From Bacteroidales bacterium (GTDB taxonomy: Bacteria > Bacteroidota > Bacteroidia > Bacteroidales > GCA-2748055), in the NCBI GenBank assembly GCA_030589895.1, contig JAUUZQ010000017.1, positions 1 through 50,426 of the forward strand: a stretch of DNA of 50,426 nt, given 5' to 3'. The position numbers and the translations under genes are program-made. This document shows, piece after piece, positions 25,625 through 34,841 of this stretch. Numbering within the stretch: position 1 is the first letter of the stretch; each line of letters starts with the position of its first letter. The notes below the pieces were generated by a model that worked only from the letters and a program-made list of their open reading frames with translations, was not told the origin of the DNA and did no database searches.

Positions 25625-26820
25625 TCCATAACGAAAATAGAAAATTGGTGCTATTTGGTGCTGGAAAAATTGGCCGCTCATTTATTGGTCAAATATTCAG
25701 TCGTGGTGGATTCGAAGTAGTATTTATTGATGTTGCCAAACAGATTATCGATGAGCTAAATCGAAGGGGAAATTATAATGTAATTATTAAAGCTGAAAAA
25801 GAAGAAATACTAAAAATTAATAATGTTCGTGGTGTGCTTGTTAACGAAGAGAATAGTGTTATCAAAGAAATTGCCAGTGCAGAAATTCTGGCAGTTTCGG
25901 TAGGACAGCAAGGGCTGGTCTCCTCCATTCCTTTGATAGCAAAAGCTTTACTTAAGCGCTTTGAGATCAATAAAGACAGTCCATTGGATATTATTATTGC
26001 TGAGAATCTGCGCAATGGTGCTGAATTCATGAAAAAGAGACTGCAAGATAACTTACCTGATTTTTACCCTATTGATAACTTAGTTGGCCTAATCGAAACC
26101 AGTATCGGCAAAATGGTGCCAATAATGCCAAAAGCAGATATGCAAGCAGATGTTTTGCAAGTATTTGCAGAGCCATATAACACACTAATTCTTGATAAAC
26201 TTGCATTTAAGAATCAAATTCCGGAAATCGAAGGTCTGGCACCAAAAGAAAATATGAAGGCATGGGTCGATAGAAAATTGTTTATTCATAATTTAGGTCA
26301 TGCTAGTGCTGCCTATTGCGGTTTCTACCACTACCCAAATTTGAAATATATGGATGAAATTCTCGAGCATGATGAAATAAGGAGGTTTACCCGTGAAGTG
26401 ATGCTTCAATCTTCTGTAGTTCTGAGTGCATTATACCCCGGCATTTTTTCAAAAAGACATCTTCATGATCACGTAGAAGATCTTATTTCAAGATTTCGTA
26501 ACAAAGCGCTTGGTGACACAGTATTTCGCGTTGGCTGTGATTTGCAGAGAAAACTTGGTTCCAATGACAGATTGCTGGCTCCATTTAAAGCAGGTATCAG
26601 ACTCCGTATTCCTATTGATAAAATTGCTGAAGCAATTTATTTCGGGACCCACTTCAATGCAAAAAATGAGAATGGCCAAATCTATAAAGACGATGCTGAT
26701 TTTTTTAAATTAGCTGCTAGCGACGGTTTAATGGCAACACTGAAAAAGATTGGTAATCTGGATAAGCAGGAGTACGATATTGTCAATAAGCAATTTATTG
26801 AATTTAATAGATCTAAATAA
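25621..26820 (+). CDS. Mannitol-1-phosphate 5-dehydrogenase-like polyol dehydrogenase
   Basis: A 399-residue long-chain polyol dehydrogenase. LFGAGKIGRSFIGQIFSRGG is the NAD-binding motif of MtlD. WVDRKLFIHNLGHASAAYCG holds the conserved Lys and His of the active site (K-x4-N-x2-H). VGCDLQRKLGSNDRLLAP matches the MtlD C-terminal domain. Length is close to MtlD (382) rather than to tagaturonate or fructuronate reductases (about 480), which belong to the same superfamily. It would interconvert a keto-sugar, or its phosphate or acid, with the matching polyol or aldonate. It starts inside the kinase stop codon. In a uronate context an altronate- or mannonate-forming role is possible but unproven. 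Confidence 0.82.
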   Translation: MIHNENRKLVLFGAGKIGRSFIGQIFSRGGFEVVFIDVAKQIIDELNRRGNYNVIIKAEKEEILKINNVRGVLVNEENSVIKEIASAEILAVSVGQQGLVSSIPLIAKALLKRFEINKDSPLDIIIAENLRNGAEFMKKRLQDNLPDFYPIDNLVGLIETSIGKMVPIMPKADMQADVLQVFAEPYNTLILDKLAFKNQIPEIEGLAPKENMKAWVDRKLFIHNLGHASAAYCGFYHYPNLKYMDEILEHDEIRRFTREVMLQSSVVLSALYPGIFSKRHLHDHVEDLISRFRNKALGDTVFRVGCDLQRKLGSNDRLLAPFKAGIRLRIPIDKIAEAIYFGTHFNAKNENGQIYKDDADFFKLAASDGLMATLKKIGNLDKQEYDIVNKQFIEFNRSK

Positions 26821-26855
26821 CTATGTCAAACATCACTCATGTCATAAACCTTACT

Positions 26856-28199
26856 ATGAAAAAACAAAAATTTGTTAACATGTGCTATTTTAATTACAAG
26901 AAAGCAGGATTGTTTTTAATGTGTGTAATACTTGCTGGCAGCACCATTATTTCCTGCAACCAGCCAGAAATTAATGAGACAAAACAAGCTGAAACCACTG
27001 AAATAAAATCACCGAAAGCAGACATAGGGGCTTACCAGAACCGGTCTATCGATCAACTCCTGGAATTGCTTGCCCTCAGACAGATCAAGGAGATCAAGGC
27101 TGGAGAGTATAAACATGGGATTTGGGATACAGTTCTCATCTCAATGCCCCCGGATGCACCATGGTTTGGATATCCTCAGGGTGTTACATTGATGGGGATG
27201 CAATATGCCAATCGAATTCTGGAGAATCCCTCCATTTCTAGCTATGTAAAAGAGTACATCAAAATTGCCACAGACGACTATGCCTACTCAGTATGGCAAA
27301 GAAAAACATTCGGTACGATACTGAATAAAGGAGGTGATTTTAGTCGCCTGATCAGAATGAATATGCTGGACGACTGTGGAGCAGGATCTGCTGCAATGCT
27401 TGAAGCAATCGCAAATGATGAGGCTTATCTGACTACAGAATTGAGTGAATACTTGCATAATGTATCCTATTTTATATCTGAGACCCACTGGCGTTTAGAA
27501 GATGGTAGTTTCTGGCGACCGGTATCTCCCGGCTCACGTCCTCTATCTTTATGGGCAGACGATCTGTATATGAGTTGTCCTTTCCTTATTCGCTGGGCTG
27601 AATACAAGGATGATCCGAAATTTTTGGACGATGCTGCGCTGCAGATCATAAATTTCGCCTCCTATCTACAGGATGATGATGGTGTTTGGTGGCATGCATA
27701 CTTAGTAGATGAAGACAGACCTGCAAAATATAAATGGGGACGGGCCAATGGTTGGGTTATGCTTGCAACGACAGAAGTCCTTTCAGCAATGCCGGAAGAT
27801 CACCCTCAGCGGGAAAAAGTTATGACCATATTCCGCAAACACATTGAAGGTCTCAAAAACTATCAATCTGAAGAGGGCCTCTGGCACCAGATTATTGACC
27901 ATCCTGAACTAAACTGGGGAGTGGAAACCTCGTGTAGTGCTATGTTTACCTATGCCATTTCCAGAGCGATCAACAGAGGCTGGATCGACCAAAGCAACCT
28001 TGAAGTAGTAAGAAATGCAGTACAAGGTTTGAACATGAAAGTTGAAGCAGATGGAACTATTCTTGGCATTTGCCGGAGTGCTTCTATAGGATCCGACCTG
28101 AAATATTACGAAGACCGCCCAACCAGACCCGATGATCAACATGGTCCGGGAGCTATGCTTATGGCATTGTCTGAATATCTTATGATAGAACAGAAATAA
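26856..28199 (+). CDS. GH105-like unsaturated uronyl hydrolase (lipoprotein)
   Basis: The start is set at 26856 (MKKQKF); the frame is open to 26823. A lipobox (TIISC) makes it a predicted lipoprotein. The (alpha/alpha)6 barrel shows MLDDCGAG, LWADDLYMSCPF, KWGRANGWVM and GLWHQIIDHPE, the motifs of GH105/GH88. The Asp in WADD or LDDCG is the usual catalytic residue. Enzymes of this family hydrate the 4,5-unsaturated uronic acid that polysaccharide lyases leave at the non-reducing end, so it completes the work of the PL1-like enzymes. It follows the dehydrogenase gene closely. A second, more distant GH105 is at 39000-40235. Confidence 0.88.
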   Translation: MKKQKFVNMCYFNYKKAGLFLMCVILAGSTIISCNQPEINETKQAETTEIKSPKADIGAYQNRSIDQLLELLALRQIKEIKAGEYKHGIWDTVLISMPPDAPWFGYPQGVTLMGMQYANRILENPSISSYVKEYIKIATDDYAYSVWQRKTFGTILNKGGDFSRLIRMNMLDDCGAGSAAMLEAIANDEAYLTTELSEYLHNVSYFISETHWRLEDGSFWRPVSPGSRPLSLWADDLYMSCPFLIRWAEYKDDPKFLDDAALQIINFASYLQDDDGVWWHAYLVDEDRPAKYKWGRANGWVMLATTEVLSAMPEDHPQREKVMTIFRKHIEGLKNYQSEEGLWHQIIDHPELNWGVETSCSAMFTYAISRAINRGWIDQSNLEVVRNAVQGLNMKVEADGTILGICRSASIGSDLKYYEDRPTRPDDQHGPGAMLMALSEYLMIEQK

Positions 28200-28251
28200 T
28201 TAAAGTATCGCGAACAACACACCTGATAATAGCAAAGAATAATACATTGTC

Positions 28252-30159
28252 ATGAAAATAATGAGATCAATACTAATATTTACGATTTGCTTTAATGTGT
28301 TGGCTTTTAATGCAAATGCACAATATAATGTAAAACAGTTTGGTGCAGCAGGAGACGGGGTAACACTCGACACACGATCCATTCAAAATGCCATAGATAT
28401 AGCCCATGAAAATGGAGGCGGAATGGTTGAAATTTCAGCCGGAACTTATAAAATAGGAACACTAATACTTAAAGATAATATCAATCTGCATCTGCAGTCA
28501 GGAGCGATTTTAATGGGAAGTCCGGATTACAACGATTATACAGAGATTATTCACAAATTTGATTCACGCACTAATGGACTATATGCAAAGTATTTTATGA
28601 TTTTTGCAGAAGAGGTCAAAAATATCTCAATTACCGGTACCGGAACGATTCATGGAAATGGTCTAGAACATTTTCAGGATACGAAACCGCAGAATCTTCG
28701 TCCCTTCATGATCAGACTTGTTAATTGTCAGAGCATTACAATTAGAGACGTATCTCTTTTAGAATCAGCTAACTGGACACTTCATTTATTGGGATGCAAA
28801 GATGTGAATATCGATGGGATCGTTATTGAAACTACAGCTGAAGGAAACAGGGATGGGCTGGACATTGATGCTTGTCAACGAGTAACGGTTTCAAACTGCA
28901 GAATTCACACTACGGATGATGCCATTGTAATGAAAGCTACCTGTGATGTTTTATGCCAGGATATTGCCATAACAAATTGCATGCTGCGCTCAGGTGGCTC
29001 AGCTATAAAAACAGGAACAGAATCAAACGGTGGATTCAAGAATATTACGGTGAGTAATTGTGTGATTAAGGATATCGAGAAGCACGCAGGCATAGAATTA
29101 ATGACAGTTGATGGAGGAACAATGCAGAATATCGCAATAGAAAATATAACGATGGACAATGTGGCTACTCCTATTTTTATCAGGATCGGTATTCGCTCAA
29201 GACCATACAAACAAGGTCAGTACGTAAGCAAAATAGATGATGTAAGAGATATTTATTTAAACAACATCACCGTGACAGATGCCAAATTACCATCAAGTAT
29301 TATGGGACTGCATCATAAAAAAATTAACAATATTTCCTTAACTAATTATTCTGTCAGGTACTCCCAATCCCAAACATCGATCCCGTATAACAAAGTGCCA
29401 TTTGAAGAATTTTCCTACCCGATGGCAGCGGTGTTTAAAAATGTTCCGGCTTATGGTCTGTATTGTCGCAATGTCGAAGAGCTTCATCTGGAAAATGTTC
29501 ACATGTATTCGGCTGAAAATGAAACAAGGCCGGCTCTTACATTTGACAGGGTGAGTGATTTAGAACTGTTTTCTGTGAAAGCTGAAGTAGATAATCAGTC
29601 CATACCCATGATCCATTTCAGGAATACAAATAATGTTATTGCCAGTTACTGCAGGTCAATGGGTATGACAAATGCTTTGTTTGAGCTAGAAGCTAAGACT
29701 TGTAGTGATTTGTATTTTACAAACAATATTTTGCAGACAGGGCAGATAGAAACGCTTAAGGTAGAAGCTCTGCCCGATGCCTCAACCTTTTATGATTTTG
29801 AAACAGACATTAAATACTCGGTTAAACGAGGTAATAAAATCAAAGGCCTCCCAGCCCATGACCTTAACAAGAAAGCATTGAATATCAATCTTGAGATCAT
29901 AAAAAACAAGAGTCTCCAATTACGTCTTCTGATACTGAATGATTCTCCAAAGCCCGAAAAAGTGCTGATAAAATATGAGGGAATAATACAGGAATTTGAA
30001 GTAGATTGGAATGAATGGGGATGGGCGCCTGTTACTTTACTTATGGAATTTGACACTGAAAAGAAAGTGGCCTTTGAGATAACAGCCAGCGAACAAGATT
30101 CTAATTTAAAAATAGCAAAAGCCTATTTACATTATCAAAATATCGTATTTACCGATTAA
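28252..30159 (+). CDS. GH28-like polygalacturonase family protein
   Basis: A 635-residue protein with a signal peptide (cleavage near NANAQ). YNVKQFGAAGDGVTLDTRSI is the entry of GH28 and pectin-acting beta-helix enzymes. NRDGLDID replaces the usual NTDG motif and TTDDAIVMK gives the Asp-Asp pair, so the three catalytic Asp are present. The His position (normally GHG) reads GTESNGG, as in some rhamnogalacturonan or exo-acting GH28 members. FIRIGIRSR resembles the R-I-K substrate motif. About 230 C-terminal residues exceed the core fold and add a beta-rich domain. GH28 cuts alpha-linked galacturonic acid polymers by inversion. The exact linkage in this system is not known. Confidence 0.83.
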   Translation: MKIMRSILIFTICFNVLAFNANAQYNVKQFGAAGDGVTLDTRSIQNAIDIAHENGGGMVEISAGTYKIGTLILKDNINLHLQSGAILMGSPDYNDYTEIIHKFDSRTNGLYAKYFMIFAEEVKNISITGTGTIHGNGLEHFQDTKPQNLRPFMIRLVNCQSITIRDVSLLESANWTLHLLGCKDVNIDGIVIETTAEGNRDGLDIDACQRVTVSNCRIHTTDDAIVMKATCDVLCQDIAITNCMLRSGGSAIKTGTESNGGFKNITVSNCVIKDIEKHAGIELMTVDGGTMQNIAIENITMDNVATPIFIRIGIRSRPYKQGQYVSKIDDVRDIYLNNITVTDAKLPSSIMGLHHKKINNISLTNYSVRYSQSQTSIPYNKVPFEEFSYPMAAVFKNVPAYGLYCRNVEELHLENVHMYSAENETRPALTFDRVSDLELFSVKAEVDNQSIPMIHFRNTNNVIASYCRSMGMTNALFELEAKTCSDLYFTNNILQTGQIETLKVEALPDASTFYDFETDIKYSVKRGNKIKGLPAHDLNKKALNINLEIIKNKSLQLRLLILNDSPKPEKVLIKYEGIIQEFEVDWNEWGWAPVTLLMEFDTEKKVAFEITASEQDSNLKIAKAYLHYQNIVFTD

Positions 30160-30192
30160 AGATGTATTGGCACGTTTTGTATATTTAAATTA

Positions 30193-32136
30193 ATGATAAC
30201 AATAAGAAATATGAAACCTTTGATTCAACAATTTATTTTTTTCCTGTTTTGCCTGATAATCTCTGTCGATACAGCAGCTCAAACACCATTTGCAGTACCA
30301 ACATATCATTGTCTGGGTATTTACTGGTCTCCAATAGGTGGAACATCAAATAAAGATGTTTTAGTTGAGTTCAGAAAACAGGATGATACTGACTGGAGGC
30401 AAGGTTTAAATATGGCTTACCATCCCATTTCAGAAACCACTAATGATAAAGCCGATTACCGTGGAAGTATCGTAAACCTATTCCCAAATACAAGCTATGA
30501 AATAAAACTGACGCTGGAGGGAACAGCAACTACAGAAACATTTATTGCCAAAACCTGGAATGAAAATTTTCCGGAAGGTGAGACCATAAATGTTGCTTCT
30601 CAAAATACAACATACAAAATTAATCAATCAGGTACACCTACAGCATACAGGGTATATGATGGTGGCGGTAATACTATTGATGTCGAACACAAATATTATT
30701 ATTGCATCGAGGTGGATGCATCCTATGTGATTCTCCGTAATTTCAATCTGAAGGGAGCCGGGGATACACTCGTAATGGATAGTTGGCCACCCAGATCAGC
30801 TATCCTTTTGTATGATGGTGTTACGGATATTGTGATTGAAGATTGCGACATCTCCGACTGGGGAACGCATAACACAGATGCTACCGTTCCCCATCAGGGA
30901 GAGAATTACGAATCTGCAATTTATTCCCGAAGAGATGTGGCACGCATAACTATCCAGCGTAACAAGTTTCATCACCCCACATTTCAAAGCAATAGCTGGA
31001 AAGATGGAGTTCATCCGAATGGACCTCAATGTATCACTTTATTTGACAGCAAGGGAAATCATGTGATACGGTATAATGAAGGATGGTCTGATATCGACCA
31101 TTATTTTAACGACGTGATTGGTGCGGGTGAAAATGCCAGTTATGAAGGTTTTCCCGGAGATGATTCTGATATCTATTGTAACTATTTTGCCAATAGCTGG
31201 GACGATGGTATTGAAGCTGAAGGAGCCAATCAGAATGTGCGTATCTGGAATAACTACATTACAAATACCCTGATGGCTATCGCTAATGCTGCAACCTCTA
31301 TCGGTCCCTTATATGTATGGAGAAACGTTTCTCATATAAGCTATTCCCCACCTCCGAACTGGACCTATTTTAATTTTATGAAAATGGGCTATGCCTCCGG
31401 TGTTGAGTGGATGACCGGCAATATGTATGTGTTTCATAACACCATTTACAATGTTGGGGATCAGGGGTATGACGGATTAGGAGGAGAAGGCAGGGTGATC
31501 AGACATTGCACATCCAGAAATAACATTCTGAGTGTCCGCAATGAATCCAGCAATTCCATTGCCATAGATTCTGAAAGTCTGGACAACGACTTTGATTATG
31601 ACCTTCACAATAGATCAGTACCCGGCGGAAGTGAAGACAATGGTGTAAATTGGACTCCTACTTTTGTTTCCGGTTCTGGATTTGATTTTTCCACTAAAAC
31701 AGGAAATTTCCAATTAGAACCTTTCAGCTCTGGATTTGACGAAGGTGAGCATATTCCAAACTTTAGTGATGGATACAGAGGATCAGCCCCGGATATGGGA
31801 GCTCATGAAAAAGGATGGGATAATATTGTTTATGGTGTTAATGCTGTTTTCATACCACCAGTATTTACCAATATCTCTACCAAAGAATTAAGTGGTTTTA
31901 ATATCAAGGTATACCCAAATCCTTTTATCAATTTCGTCAGATTTGATTTAAGTGACTTGTCAGACTGCAACATCATCATTTCAGATATTACCGGCAAAGT
32001 GCTTCGAAGTGTAAATAATAAATCCGGTATTGTGATTGTTGAAAGAGGTGACCTGGATACGGGACTCTATTTGTATCAGGTAGTTTCGAAGCAAGTCGTT
32101 ATTAAAACCGGGAAGTTAATGATAATGGAAAAATAA
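30193..32136 (+). CDS. Secreted right-handed beta-helix protein with T9SS sorting domain
   Basis: A 647-residue protein. Met7 (30211, MKPLIQQF) may be the real start. A signal peptide ends near DTAAQ. Residues about 35-115 form a fibronectin III-like domain (IVNLFPNTSYEIKLTLEG). Beta-helix coils run from about 170 to 450 (DIVIEDCDISDWG, ITIQRNKFHHPTF, DSDIYCNYFANSWDDGIEAEG, VRIWNNYIT). The last 70 residues (VYPNPFINFVRFDLS to GKLMIMEK) are a T9SS type A domain. It resembles uncharacterised pectate-lyase-like proteins, and the many acidic residues in the coils could bind calcium. Its stop abuts the start of the next gene with no gap. Confidence 0.75.
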   Translation: MITIRNMKPLIQQFIFFLFCLIISVDTAAQTPFAVPTYHCLGIYWSPIGGTSNKDVLVEFRKQDDTDWRQGLNMAYHPISETTNDKADYRGSIVNLFPNTSYEIKLTLEGTATTETFIAKTWNENFPEGETINVASQNTTYKINQSGTPTAYRVYDGGGNTIDVEHKYYYCIEVDASYVILRNFNLKGAGDTLVMDSWPPRSAILLYDGVTDIVIEDCDISDWGTHNTDATVPHQGENYESAIYSRRDVARITIQRNKFHHPTFQSNSWKDGVHPNGPQCITLFDSKGNHVIRYNEGWSDIDHYFNDVIGAGENASYEGFPGDDSDIYCNYFANSWDDGIEAEGANQNVRIWNNYITNTLMAIANAATSIGPLYVWRNVSHISYSPPPNWTYFNFMKMGYASGVEWMTGNMYVFHNTIYNVGDQGYDGLGGEGRVIRHCTSRNNILSVRNESSNSIAIDSESLDNDFDYDLHNRSVPGGSEDNGVNWTPTFVSGSGFDFSTKTGNFQLEPFSSGFDEGEHIPNFSDGYRGSAPDMGAHEKGWDNIVYGVNAVFIPPVFTNISTKELSGFNIKVYPNPFINFVRFDLSDLSDCNIIISDITGKVLRSVNNKSGIVIVERGDLDTGLYLYQVVSKQVVIKTGKLMIMEK

Positions 32137-33957
32137 ATGAAAATATCGACTCCATATATAAGGACTGTGATGCTGATTATAGTGATTTTCACTATTTATT
32201 CAAGCGCTTCATCTCAAGTACTGGCTTTTCCAGAGGCTGAGGGACATGGAGCTTTATCAGTAGGAGGAAGAGGAGGTAGAATAATTGAAGTTACTAATCT
32301 GTTCAATAGTGGCGAAGGTAGTTTGCGGGAGGCTGTTGAAGCATCCGGACCAAGAATTGTTATTTTCAGGGTAGCAGGGTATATTGACCTGACATCTTCA
32401 ATAAAGATCTATGATCCTTATCTGACTATTGCAGGACAAACAGCACCCGGTGATGGAATCTGTATTCGAATGAGACCCGGAAACAGCGAAGGTATTCCCG
32501 GACTCTTCTATGTTCCGAATAGTGCAAATGATTTGCACAATGTCATCATACGTTATTTAAAATTCAGGCAGGGATGGACACTCACATACAAAGATAATGG
32601 TGGTCCCCGTCCGCATAATATCTATTTCAGAAGTGGACATGATGTCATTCTTGATCATGTCTCATCTCAATGGACGCGTGATAATCTACTCTCTATTTCA
32701 TTGGGTAGTGATGCCTATGCCAGTGATTCGATGTATAATTTCTCAATTCAGAACAGTTTGTTCGGTGAATCGGAAGATGGCCATTCCACCGGAATGAATG
32801 TTCAGGGGACATATCCTTCAGGACAACCCTGCAAGTATAACGGGAAATGGGTACAGAGAATTTCGGTACACAAAAATCTTTTTACCGGAAGTGATCATCG
32901 CAATCCAAGGGTAAATACAAATCAAATCAGGGTTATTAATAATGTAGTTTATAACTGGGGAAATCGCGCAGGATCCTCAACACGTGATGTAAAAGTTGAT
33001 TATATCAATAACTATTACAAAGCCGGTCCTCAGACAAGCGATGACACCTATTATCAGAGAATTTTTCACGAACCCTGGGTATCAGAATGTTCATCCCAAG
33101 CTCTTGCAACAATTCATATGTCGGGCAATATCATGACAGCACATCACAATCCTCCTTCAGATCCCTATGAGTTCTATGAAATGTATAAAACAAGAGAGCC
33201 CCTGGAAAATAAGTACAAACGTGACACACCCTTAAACTCTGCACAGGTTCCTGTTACAATTCTGAGTGTGGAGGATGCGTATTCAGCGGTGTTGGCAGAT
33301 GTGGGCTGTAATGCCCGTTTAGATGAAAATGGGGTTTTTGTCAGTAATCTTGTAACAGATACAGTAGATATCCGAATGATTAATAATGCGATAAATGGAA
33401 CCGGCTTTAATCATGAAATTAATAAAAGTGATTGGGACAATGGACGTGTTGTTTTTCCAAAAATGGCTAGGGGAACACGTTATGCGGATACCGATAAGGA
33501 TGGTATGGCCGATGTTTGGGAGATCAATCACTTCGGAGATTTAACTACTGCTAAGTACGACGACACCCATAAAACAGATTATGATAGAGATGGCTATCCT
33601 GATTTTGAAGAATTCTTAAATGCAAGTGATCCGAAATTCTCAGATACTGGGCTTTCGATTTCAGACATTCAACTACCAGATAATTTTTCATTGAGAAATT
33701 ATCCCAATCCTTTTAGTCTTTTAACCACCATCGAATATAAACTGGAAAAGCCGGGAAATGTAAGCCTGATAGTCTATGATATTTCAGGAAGAAAAGTAGC
33801 AACGCTGCTTAATAATGAAATCAGATCAACAGGTAAATTCCAATATCAGTGGAACAGTTCTGACACAAATGGAAGAAGATTGGCAAGTGGTGTTTATATT
33901 GTTCACTTAACATCAGATTTCAATAGTAAGACACTTATAGTTTCTCTCTTGCAATAA
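32137..33957 (+). CDS. PL1-like pectate lyase family protein with T9SS sorting domain
   Basis: A 606-residue homologue of the 14483 gene. The mature protein begins FPEAEGHGALSVGGRGGR and contains IAGQTAPGDGICIRM, VILDHVSSQWTRDN and GSDHRNPRV, the last placing Arg residues at the PL1 catalytic site. Its R-N-P-R form is closer to classic pectate lyases than the R-L-P-E of the paralogue, so the two may cut different stretches. DTDKDGMADVWE and DYDRDGYPDFEEFL are calcium-binding loops. The C-terminal 75 residues (YPNPFSLLTTIEYKL to KTLIVSLLQ) are a T9SS sorting domain. The start codon directly follows the previous stop codon. Confidence 0.87.
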   Translation: MKISTPYIRTVMLIIVIFTIYSSASSQVLAFPEAEGHGALSVGGRGGRIIEVTNLFNSGEGSLREAVEASGPRIVIFRVAGYIDLTSSIKIYDPYLTIAGQTAPGDGICIRMRPGNSEGIPGLFYVPNSANDLHNVIIRYLKFRQGWTLTYKDNGGPRPHNIYFRSGHDVILDHVSSQWTRDNLLSISLGSDAYASDSMYNFSIQNSLFGESEDGHSTGMNVQGTYPSGQPCKYNGKWVQRISVHKNLFTGSDHRNPRVNTNQIRVINNVVYNWGNRAGSSTRDVKVDYINNYYKAGPQTSDDTYYQRIFHEPWVSECSSQALATIHMSGNIMTAHHNPPSDPYEFYEMYKTREPLENKYKRDTPLNSAQVPVTILSVEDAYSAVLADVGCNARLDENGVFVSNLVTDTVDIRMINNAINGTGFNHEINKSDWDNGRVVFPKMARGTRYADTDKDGMADVWEINHFGDLTTAKYDDTHKTDYDRDGYPDFEEFLNASDPKFSDTGLSISDIQLPDNFSLRNYPNPFSLLTTIEYKLEKPGNVSLIVYDISGRKVATLLNNEIRSTGKFQYQWNSSDTNGRRLASGVYIVHLTSDFNSKTLIVSLLQ

Positions 33958-34005
33958 GAGAATATGTGAGTAAGAATGACAATAATCATAAATTAAAGTG
34001 ATTCT

Positions 34006-34818
34006 ATGCAACATCAAAGTAAAATAGCAATTTTCGGAGCATTAATATTTTTTCTTCTACAATGTGATTCATCACGGGAAATAAATATATATATGATTGG
34101 TGATTCTACAATGTCCGAATACGATATAGAAGGGAATCCCAGGCGTGGATGGGGCCAATTGTTATGTCACTTTTTCAATGAGAGTGTTTCTGTTTATGAT
34201 AAGGCAATAAGTGGAGCCAGTACAAAAAGTTTTGTTGACTCAGCATATTGGGATGCTGTTATAGATTCTTTGAAGGAAGGAGATTATCTTTTTATACAGT
34301 TTGGACACAACGATGAAAAAGAGAACAAAGCGGAATTATATGCTGCGGCTGATACAGATTATAGTGAAAATCTGAATGAATTTATAATCCAGGCCAGAGA
34401 AAAAGGCGCAATCCCAATATTAATCACCTCAATTATGCGCAGAGTTTATGATGAAGATAGTAAGTTCATTGACACTCACGGAAAATATCCGGATGCAATG
34501 CGTAAGCTTGCAAAAGAAACGAATACACCATTAATTGATCTGCATAAAAAAACAGAATCACTAATTATAAAGCACGGCTTTGAGGGATCGAAAGAATTAT
34601 TTCTATGGATTGATGCCGGAAAATGGAGTGAATATCCTGACGGAGTGGAAGATAATTCACATTTATCTGTGTTTGGAGCTACTGAAGTCTGCAAGCTGGC
34701 AATTGAAGGTATTTTAGAATTAAATCTTGAATTGGAGAATTATCTGCTTGCTCCAAATATGGTGAAGCCAGAGTTGTCCGTTCCAGATATGGTTGAGACA
34801 GATAGTTTAATAGATTAA
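34006..34818 (+). CDS. CE12-like SGNH acetylesterase (rhamnogalacturonan acetylesterase type)
   Basis: A 270-residue protein with a short signal and a possible lipobox (FFLLQC, about Cys20). IYMIGDSTMSEYDIEGNPRRGWGQ is the block I motif with the nucleophile Ser. FGHNDE is block III with the oxyanion Asn. DNSHLSVFGA is block V with the catalytic Asp and His. The GDSTM and NPRRGWG wording is that of rhamnogalacturonan acetylesterases. It would remove O-acetyl groups that block the lyases and glycosidases. It comes 48 bases after the PL1-like gene and 23 before the GH31 gene. The polymer it deacetylates is inferred from context. Confidence 0.85.
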   Translation: MQHQSKIAIFGALIFFLLQCDSSREINIYMIGDSTMSEYDIEGNPRRGWGQLLCHFFNESVSVYDKAISGASTKSFVDSAYWDAVIDSLKEGDYLFIQFGHNDEKENKAELYAAADTDYSENLNEFIIQAREKGAIPILITSIMRRVYDEDSKFIDTHGKYPDAMRKLAKETNTPLIDLHKKTESLIIKHGFEGSKELFLWIDAGKWSEYPDGVEDNSHLSVFGATEVCKLAIEGILELNLELENYLLAPNMVKPELSVPDMVETDSLID

Positions 34819-34841
34819 ATTATTATTTAAATTCATAAATT

